A stretch of DNA of 64,000 nucleotides from an uncultured Bacteroidales bacterium (GTDB lineage Bacteria; Bacteroidota; Bacteroidia; Bacteroidales; F082). Positions 35,977 through 42,447 of this stretch are shown piece after piece (within the stretch, counting starts at the first letter, position 1; the number at the start of each line of letters is the position of its first letter). Both the position numbers and the translations under genes were made by a program. The notes under the pieces are model-generated. The model saw nothing but the letters and a program-made list of their open reading frames with translations, made no database searches and was not told where the DNA came from. The stretch lies in contig CAMYYD010000010.1 in NCBI GenBank assembly GCA_947303395.1, positions 1-64,000 on the forward strand. The letters run 5' to 3'.

Positions 35977-36488
35977 TTGAAGTTGATCACGAGTTAACCG
36001 AACGACAGAAAAAAGTCGTCGACAAGCTGAATGAGCTGGGCATACCTTTTAAATTAATATTTCATCCGGCGTTGCCGACTATTGAGGACGCGCTGAACTA
36101 TTGGGGCAAGTTTGAGTGGACGCACTGCAAGAACCTGTTTTTCAGGAATCACAAGGGAAACCGCCATTATCTGGTGATTTTCGACTGCATGCAGCAGCTC
36201 GCCATCCATGACTTGGAGCATCGGCTGAAACAAGGAAAACTCAGTTTCGCTTCCGAGGCACGCATGGACAAATATCTCGGCTTGAAACCAGGCAGCGTCT
36301 CGCCTTTCGGCATCATCAACGACGAGGAACATCATGTGTATCTTTATCTTGACAAGAATCTTCTCGACCGCGAGTATATCAGTTTCCATCCTAATGAAAA
36401 CACAGGAACTTGCGTGATTAAGACAAAGGATTTGATCAAGTTTCTGGATGCTATGGGAAATGGTTACGAATTTATTGAGTTGTATTAA
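35973..36488 (+). CDS. ProX/YbaK-type aminoacyl-tRNA deacylase
   Basis: A 171-residue YbaK-fold protein resembling free-standing prolyl-tRNA editing proteins. Family phrases include KNLFFRNHKGNRHYL with the conserved lysine and SVSPFGIINDEEHHV. These hydrolyse alanyl- or cysteinyl-tRNA(Pro). It overlaps the SPFH gene by 4 bases (ATGA-type) so is translationally coupled to it. Confidence 0.9.
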   Translation: MIEVDHELTERQKKVVDKLNELGIPFKLIFHPALPTIEDALNYWGKFEWTHCKNLFFRNHKGNRHYLVIFDCMQQLAIHDLEHRLKQGKLSFASEARMDKYLGLKPGSVSPFGIINDEEHHVYLYLDKNLLDREYISFHPNENTGTCVIKTKDLIKFLDAMGNGYEFIELY

Positions 36489-36498
36489 AAAAAATTGT

Positions 36499-36506
36499 AA
36501 TTTTGC
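36499..36506 (+). promoter_or_regulatory. -7 promoter box for arginine deiminase
   Basis: TAATTTTG, 23 bases before the ATG of the arginine deiminase gene; fits TAnnTTTG. Confidence 0.55.
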
Positions 36507-36528
36507 AGTCTAATTAAAAGAATACTTT

Positions 36529-37770
36529 ATGGATTATTTTCGATGCGTAAAACCGTGTGTTGAATCAGAAATTGGTAAACTTGAATATGTCATTTTGCAC
36601 GCTCCAGGCAAGGAAATCGAGCATATGACACCGGAAAACGCCCACAAATTCCTTTTCAGTGACATCTTAAACTATCGTGAAGCGTTGGAAAACTACAAAG
36701 ACTTTGAAGGAAGTCTGCAGAAAATCACCAACGTATTGCATTTCAAGGATTTGCTGGTAGATGTTTTAAAAGACAACGAAATTAAAGAAGGACTTGTATC
36801 CAGAATTTGCGAAAGAGAGAACCTGCAGTATCTCAAAGAGTTGCTTTGCAGTTTCGATGTCGAAAAGCTGGCTACAGCGCTCATCGAGGGTTACGACAAC
36901 AAAAACCTCAAGGAACGCTACATCTTCCCTCCTATCCCGAATCTTTTCTTCATGAGAGACGCGTCGTTCACGATGTATAACAACGTGATGATCAGCCATA
37001 TGGCGACAACGGTGCGCGATCGTGAGACAATGATACTTGAGACTATTTTCAAGCATTCGAGCATTATTGATGTTGAAGCCATCAACCCGATTTACCGTTA
37101 CAGCATGAACGGTTTAGGCTCAGTTGAAGGCGGCGACGTGGAGATTGCTCGTCACGACATCATTTTGAGCGGCTGCGGCGCCAGAACAAGCAAAGAAGGC
37201 GTTCAGGCATTGCTCGAACATCTGAAGAGTCTGGGCGGAGTGCGCCACCTCATCACACAGGAGCTTCCACTCGAGCCGGATTCATTCATCCATCTCGACA
37301 TGGTGTTCACATTCTTGGACAAAGACCGCTGCATGGCATACAAGCCTGTGATTATGAACGACCAGTTCAAGACCGTGCACTACGAGGTGAAAGGTTATGA
37401 ATACACCAAGATAAAAGAGGAAAACAACCTCATCGAGGCTTTGGCGAAACTCGGAATGCCGCTTGAACCGATATTCTGTGGCGGTGGCGACGACTATTTC
37501 GGACCACGCGAGCAATGGCACAGCGGCGCTAACTTCTTCGCTTTCGCACCAGGTAAGGTTCTCGGTTACGCAAGAAACTACAATACCATCGAGGCTTTGA
37601 ACCAAAACGGCTTTGAAGTTCTTAAAGCCGCCGATGTGGCATCGGGCAAAGTCAGTGTCGACAACTACAGACGCTGTGTGGTGGCATTCGAAGGAAACGA
37701 GCTCTCACGTGGCGGCGGCGGCGCACGTTGTATGACGATGCCGTTGTTGAGAAAGCCAGTTGAGTGGTAG
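36529..37770 (+). CDS. arcA: Arginine deiminase
   Basis: A 413-residue guanidino-modifying enzyme of normal length. Substrate and catalytic segments are visible: NLFFMRDASFTMYNNVMISHM, the histidine in SFIHLDMVFTF, GGGDDYFGPREQWH, and the nucleophilic cysteine in GGGGARCMTMPLLR near the C-terminus. It hydrolyses arginine to citrulline and ammonia. Carbamate kinase and ornithine carbamoyltransferase genes are not next to it, so the pathway continues elsewhere, or the enzyme serves acid defence or ammonia supply. A strong terminator follows. Confidence 0.97.
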   Translation: MDYFRCVKPCVESEIGKLEYVILHAPGKEIEHMTPENAHKFLFSDILNYREALENYKDFEGSLQKITNVLHFKDLLVDVLKDNEIKEGLVSRICERENLQYLKELLCSFDVEKLATALIEGYDNKNLKERYIFPPIPNLFFMRDASFTMYNNVMISHMATTVRDRETMILETIFKHSSIIDVEAINPIYRYSMNGLGSVEGGDVEIARHDIILSGCGARTSKEGVQALLEHLKSLGGVRHLITQELPLEPDSFIHLDMVFTFLDKDRCMAYKPVIMNDQFKTVHYEVKGYEYTKIKEENNLIEALAKLGMPLEPIFCGGGDDYFGPREQWHSGANFFAFAPGKVLGYARNYNTIEALNQNGFEVLKAADVASGKVSVDNYRRCVVAFEGNELSRGGGGARCMTMPLLRKPVEW

Positions 37771-37776
37771 TTTATG

Positions 37777-37856
37777 ATAGACAAACGATAGTCATAACGA
37801 TTTTTATTATATTGATTATCAATATCTTAAAAATTTCATACATAGACAAACGATAG
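37777..37856 (+). repeat. 15-bp direct repeat after arcA
   Basis: ATAGACAAACGATAG occurs at 37777-37791 and again at 37842-37856, 65 bases apart, in the 163-base arcA to regulator gap. The second copy runs into the terminator stem. Function is unknown; a duplicated binding site or remnant of a local duplication is possible. Confidence 0.7.
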
Positions 37857-37890
37857 GCAAGCAATGATTTAGGCTTGCCTATTTGTTTTT
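37853..37890 (+). terminator. Terminator after arginine deiminase
   Basis: ATAGGCAAGC pairs perfectly with GCTTGCCTAT (10 bp, 10-base loop), followed by TTGTTTTT. It lies about 80 bases after the arcA stop. Confidence 0.85.
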
Positions 37891-37907
37891 TATAAAAATA
37901 TTTGCTA

Positions 37908-37915
37908 TATCTTTG
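37908..37915 (+). promoter_or_regulatory. -7 promoter box for the TPR/HTH regulator
   Basis: TATCTTTG, 19 bases before the ATG, with TTTG at 37882 as a possible -33 element (22-base spacing). Confidence 0.55.
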
Positions 37916-37933
37916 CATCGTCAACAACAATAA

Positions 37934-39292
37934 ATGACAATGCAACCATTTAAAAGATATATCACAATTGCGCTCCTCGTTATGATGACGATATTTGTCT
38001 CGTGCAGACAAGCATCGCGTTATGACGAGGCGCTTGCATTATATAATAAAGGTGTGGAACTGCGCGAGGCTAAACAAAACGAAGACGCAGCAAAATATTT
38101 TAGCGACGCTTTGGTGACACTCAACCTTTGCGATGCCGATGATTCTGACATCAAATCACTGAAAGCCGAAACAGAAGACCGACTTGGCGAGATTTATTGG
38201 CTACAAGGTCTTTTTGAAGACGCTTTGAACATGCATCTCGACGCCTCTGCCCTATTCCGTGAGCTCAGCCAGCCCACAAATCTGATGAAATCCATAAGAA
38301 ATGCTGGTCGCGCCGCAGCTTCGTTGAACAACCTCGACGATGCCGAGTATTATTACAACGAGGCAATGATAATCGCAAGGACTTTGGAAGAACAAGATTT
38401 CATAAACAGTTTACGTCTTGATTTGGCGCGCGACATCTACATGGAATCCGGCGATTTCGAAAAGATGATTTCAATTGTAAATCAGGCACTTGCAAACGGC
38501 GCGGAGCCGTACCAATGCCATCTGCTTCTCGGTTTGGCGTATTATTACCTCGAAAATGATGATGAAGCGATAAAACATCTCTTTGAAGCCGCGAAAAGCG
38601 ACAAGGCTGGCATGAAAATGTCGGCATATCAGACGTTATATTTCATTTACCAGATTCGTGGCGATTATGCCAAAGCCCTTGAATATCATGAGCTTTTCAA
38701 CGAAAACATGATTGCTGCCGACAACCAGCACCGCAGCGAGGAAATGCAACGCATAAAAAGCGACAGCGATTTGAAGATGCAGGAAAACGACTTGAAGACG
38801 AAGCAAAGAACAAGATTAGTGATTCTGTTTGGAGTTCTCGGAGCGCTCGGAATTGCATTGATAATAACTATAATTCTGCTTCGTCAGAGAACTCTGAGAA
38901 CTCGCCTTGAAGCTGAAAGAACCAAAAACCAGTTTGAGCTCGCCTTGAAGAAAAACAAGGTTTATGTCACTGCCCTTGCGTTGTCGGAGCAGATTACGAA
39001 AAGCAGGCTCGACTTCGTGCTCGACGACGACTCTTGGGACGATTTTATGAATCTTATCAACTTGATTTACAACGACTTCAATAAAAAACTAATAGAAAAA
39101 TATCCTTCATTGACAAAAGAAGACTTACACATCTGCTGTCTGACAAGGCTGGGATTTAACAATCAGGTGATTGCGATTCTACTTAATCAGCAGACGAACT
39201 CGTATGCGAGACGAAAATCGAGGATTAAGCAAGAGAAAATGAATGGAAGCGAGGATGAAAGGAGTTTTGAAGAGATATTGGAATCAATATGA
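37934..39292 (+). CDS. Membrane-spanning TPR sensor with C-terminal HTH domain
   Basis: A 452-residue protein. An N-terminal signal with lipobox-like FVSC is followed by TPR repeats over residues about 30-270 (FEDALNMHLDASALF, DDAEYYYNEAM). One transmembrane helix lies near 295-317 (LVILFGVLGALGIALIITI), then a coiled coil. A C-terminal helix-turn-helix of LuxR-like type follows (LTKEDLHICCLTRLGFNNQVIAILL). The topology puts the TPRs in the periplasm and the HTH in the cytoplasm, so it could be a one-component membrane regulator. It lies directly before the two large T9SS proteins and is a candidate regulator of them, which is inference. Confidence 0.82.
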   Translation: MTMQPFKRYITIALLVMMTIFVSCRQASRYDEALALYNKGVELREAKQNEDAAKYFSDALVTLNLCDADDSDIKSLKAETEDRLGEIYWLQGLFEDALNMHLDASALFRELSQPTNLMKSIRNAGRAAASLNNLDDAEYYYNEAMIIARTLEEQDFINSLRLDLARDIYMESGDFEKMISIVNQALANGAEPYQCHLLLGLAYYYLENDDEAIKHLFEAAKSDKAGMKMSAYQTLYFIYQIRGDYAKALEYHELFNENMIAADNQHRSEEMQRIKSDSDLKMQENDLKTKQRTRLVILFGVLGALGIALIITIILLRQRTLRTRLEAERTKNQFELALKKNKVYVTALALSEQITKSRLDFVLDDDSWDDFMNLINLIYNDFNKKLIEKYPSLTKEDLHICCLTRLGFNNQVIAILLNQQTNSYARRKSRIKQEKMNGSEDERSFEEILESI

Positions 39293-39378
39293 GATTCCTC
39301 ACTCCGTTCGGAATGACAAACTCCAGTCATACATCAACAGAGAGTTGTCATTCCGAACCCGCAAGGGTGAGGAAACTC
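39291..39378. repeat. Palindromic REP/MITE-like element upstream of the LRR protein
   Basis: An 88-base imperfect palindrome. GAGATTCCTCAC pairs with GTGAGGAAACTC (one mismatch), then GTTCGGAATGACAA pairs perfectly with TTGTCATTCCGAAC (14 bp), around a 25-base loop. The left arm starts at the second base of the regulator's stop codon. The form is that of small non-coding repeated palindromes dispersed in many genomes. It may also end transcription from the regulator gene. Confidence 0.85.
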
Positions 39379-39414
39379 AAAAAACATAACGGAAACAAAT
39401 AAATATTTAATCAT

Positions 39415-42400
39415 ATGAAAAAGCTATTTTTTACAACATTGTTTTTGGCATTTGTCATTTCGAATTTACTAGCCCAGACATTCACTGCGGGCGACCTGAA
39501 TTATTCAGTTAACGATGACGGTGTTACTGTAACAGTTATCAATTCAGCCGGATATATGTTGGGTGATTTGATTATTCCAGATACGGTAACCGACAACGGC
39601 AACACATATGCGGTTACAGCAATTGGAGATTATGCATTTTCGTTTTCAGCCTATGAAATGCTAATACTTCCAAACACTCTTATTTCCATTGGTAATGAAG
39701 CCTTTTATTGCGGTGTGTTTAATTGTACGTTGAGAATTCCTAATTCGGTTGAGAATATTGGGTATAATGCATTTTTTAATTGCAGGAATCTGACAGGTCA
39801 TTTGACAATTCCAAACTCTGTAACAAATATTGGCTTTTGTGCTTTTATGAATTGTGGATTCACCGGATTAACACTTCCCGAGTCGCTTAGTTCAATTAGT
39901 TCCAGTGCCTTTGCCGAGTGCAATCAGATGTCGGGGACATTGATACTGCCAAGTTCAATAACAAACATTGAAGAATACGCTTTTACCGGTTGTAGTTTTA
40001 CAAGCATAGTCTCATACGCAATAACACCTCCTGAATTAGGCGAGGATGCGTTTACTGATTTCAGCTGTTCAACTTTGACAGTTCCGAGCGGATGTTTGCA
40101 AGAATATCAAAACTCTGATTGGGCTCAATATTTCGATACATTTATTCCATGTTGGGACGGCACTGTTGCTGAATCATACGCAGGAGGCACCGGTTCGGCA
40201 TCCGATCCATTCCAGATTGCTACAGCAGAGCAGCTTGCACTTCTTGCCCAGCAGACAAATTCGGGTCTTGTCGGAATATATCATTATGTTTTGACAAACG
40301 ATATATGTTTGAGCGGTTCTAATATGTTACAATGGATTCCGATAGGAAAAAATAATAACACATCTCTAAAGCATTTCATCGGTGTTTTCGACGGCAACGG
40401 TCACACTATTTCAGACATGTATGTTACAGAACGCCCAGATAGCTATTGTGTCGGTCTGTTTGGCTATACAGCTTCCGCTACTATAAAAAACCTTAATGTC
40501 CAAAATTCAACAATAAATTATCATGCTGTTGTGCCAAATACTGTTGATTGTGCCGGCTTAATCGCGGGAATGGCGGAGAATTCACATTTCATAAACTGCA
40601 CAGTTGATGGAAGTATTGCTTATGAAGGTGATACCGGTTATAGTTTGGGCGGTTTAGTAGGTAATCTCCCGATTTCCAACTCTAGTACAAGCACAATACG
40701 TGTCTCCGACTGTATAAATTATGCTACAATTCATGCTAACTGCCCTGGTGTTATCATCGGTGGTGGAACAAACGGCGGAATTATTGGACATACGTTCGTA
40801 TCACTCGGTAATATCACTGAATTGAATATAGAAAATTGTTATAATTACGGTGATATTATCGCTGGCGGCAGATTGGGTGGCATTGTTGGAAGGTTTACTA
40901 TATCTAACAACAATAAAGGTAATGTAAGAAACTGTGAAAATTATGGAACAATAACGGCTACCAACGGTTATTCTGGAGGAATTGCGGCAGAAGCGGAAGG
41001 TGTTTATTTAGAAAACTGCGTTAATAATTTCGCAGGTAGTATTTATGGACAGTGTGTTGGAGGAATATTAAGCACCACAAATCGCTATGCAACGGTAATA
41101 TCCAAATGTGTGAATCACGCGGCGATATTCGGCGATTTTTCAGCAGGCGGTATTGTGGGTATTGGATGCCGTGTTTCTAACTGTTACAATACAGGTGATA
41201 TTTCATTCATTTCGAATGGTAACGGGATATCTAATTCAAGCATAGGCGGCATTGCAGGTGAAATCGCAAAATCGGTATGCCGAAATGTTTATAATACAGG
41301 TGATGTTGCCTCATCAAGAGGCACGACACGTGCCGGCATTGTTATTGGTTCACTCGGTGCCGACGCCCAATGCCGTAATCTGTATTGGCTTGGTGATTAC
41401 GACATTCCTGCATGTGGAAGCGACTCTTTGATGCCTGAAGGCTCTTGCGCTTTCCATCAATGGACGACTCCGACGACTTGGGTTCTCGATGAGCCACAAT
41501 ACGGCACCACCGACTTTATTGAGGCATTAAACCGCGGCTCAAATTACGAATGCCTATGGCTTGAAGATGAAGATGTCATCAACCATAGACTTCCAATTTT
41601 TATAGATTACCCGCAAAATTATCCACTAATCGGCGCTGAATGGTATTACGAGATTACCAACGACAACGGCAGCGTGACTTATCAGTATCTTGAATGCGCG
41701 GCAGATACTACAATCGGCACTACTAGACCGAAAGTGATTGTTAAGAGCAACACCTTGTACGACAAAGATTTACACACAAAAGTCACTCACGAATATGTTT
41801 ATTCTGAAGACGGAATCGTTTATTGGTGGGACAAGCAGTCGCAAAACTATACGACGCTTTATAATTTCAATGCCAATGTCGGCGACCAATGGACAATTCA
41901 CGTCGGAACTCAAAACATTACGATGCATGTCGACGAGGTGAATAACGTTGAGTATAATGGCCAAACCTATCGTGTTTTGACTGTCAGCGACACCAACGAC
42001 ATCTTCAGTGGCGACATCATCTGCGGCATTGGTCATACGACAAGTTTCTTCCCTGAGAAACTGCTCAACAACCGCGATTTCGACGTTGATGGAATTCGTT
42101 GCTACTGGCATTTCGGCGAGGAACTGCTGCAATTCGGTGAAGTCGATTGCGACGAGATATACAATATTTATAATGATGTGGCTGAAAATGAGGAAACGGG
42201 ATTTGAGGTTTATCCGAATCCGACAAATGATTACCTAATCATTAATTCCGGCAACGTAAAGACGCGATTCATCGCGTCTCCATTCACCATCACAAATATT
42301 TGTGGCCAAATCCTCATGCAAGGCGTGATTTCGTCTGATAATCAACAGATTGACGTGGAAGGATTGGAAAATGGAATCTATTTCATCACAATTAATAATA

Positions 42401-42426
42401 TCACGATGAAATTTGTGAAAAAATAA
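39415..42426 (+). CDS. Giant T9SS surface protein with BspA-like LRR and GLUG domains
   Basis: A 1003-residue secreted protein. Signal peptide ends near LLAQ (residue 21). Residues about 25-250 hold BspA-type leucine-rich repeats (SIGNEAFYCG, NIGYNAFFNC, NIGFCAFMNCG). About 260-700 hold GLUG-type repeats introduced by SDPFQIATAEQLALLAQQ, with many GGIVG/GGIAG units. A conserved 230-residue C-terminal region precedes a T9SS type A sorting domain (FEVYPNPTND, GIYFITINN, FVKK). Such proteins bind host or polymer surfaces. The C-terminal region and GLUG part are shared with the next gene. A 20-bp palindrome lies in frame within the sorting domain. Confidence 0.88.
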   Translation: MKKLFFTTLFLAFVISNLLAQTFTAGDLNYSVNDDGVTVTVINSAGYMLGDLIIPDTVTDNGNTYAVTAIGDYAFSFSAYEMLILPNTLISIGNEAFYCGVFNCTLRIPNSVENIGYNAFFNCRNLTGHLTIPNSVTNIGFCAFMNCGFTGLTLPESLSSISSSAFAECNQMSGTLILPSSITNIEEYAFTGCSFTSIVSYAITPPELGEDAFTDFSCSTLTVPSGCLQEYQNSDWAQYFDTFIPCWDGTVAESYAGGTGSASDPFQIATAEQLALLAQQTNSGLVGIYHYVLTNDICLSGSNMLQWIPIGKNNNTSLKHFIGVFDGNGHTISDMYVTERPDSYCVGLFGYTASATIKNLNVQNSTINYHAVVPNTVDCAGLIAGMAENSHFINCTVDGSIAYEGDTGYSLGGLVGNLPISNSSTSTIRVSDCINYATIHANCPGVIIGGGTNGGIIGHTFVSLGNITELNIENCYNYGDIIAGGRLGGIVGRFTISNNNKGNVRNCENYGTITATNGYSGGIAAEAEGVYLENCVNNFAGSIYGQCVGGILSTTNRYATVISKCVNHAAIFGDFSAGGIVGIGCRVSNCYNTGDISFISNGNGISNSSIGGIAGEIAKSVCRNVYNTGDVASSRGTTRAGIVIGSLGADAQCRNLYWLGDYDIPACGSDSLMPEGSCAFHQWTTPTTWVLDEPQYGTTDFIEALNRGSNYECLWLEDEDVINHRLPIFIDYPQNYPLIGAEWYYEITNDNGSVTYQYLECAADTTIGTTRPKVIVKSNTLYDKDLHTKVTHEYVYSEDGIVYWWDKQSQNYTTLYNFNANVGDQWTIHVGTQNITMHVDEVNNVEYNGQTYRVLTVSDTNDIFSGDIICGIGHTTSFFPEKLLNNRDFDVDGIRCYWHFGEELLQFGEVDCDEIYNIYNDVAENEETGFEVYPNPTNDYLIINSGNVKTRFIASPFTITNICGQILMQGVISSDNQQIDVEGLENGIYFITINNITMKFVKK
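42260..42279. repeat. In-frame palindrome in the T9SS sorting domain of the LRR protein
   Basis: AGACGCGAT-TC-ATCGCGTCT is a perfect 9-bp inverted repeat with a 2-base centre, inside the coding sequence. It encodes the KTRFIAS segment, which lengthens the sorting domain relative to the Omp28-like paralogs of this window. Confidence 0.85.
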
Positions 42427-42447
42427 AAACGAATAAAAACAAATATC

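Noticed and set aside
37772-38011. 79-residue minus-strand ORF between arcA and the regulator
   Set aside because: It reads through the arcA terminator and the regulator promoter and has no family resemblance.
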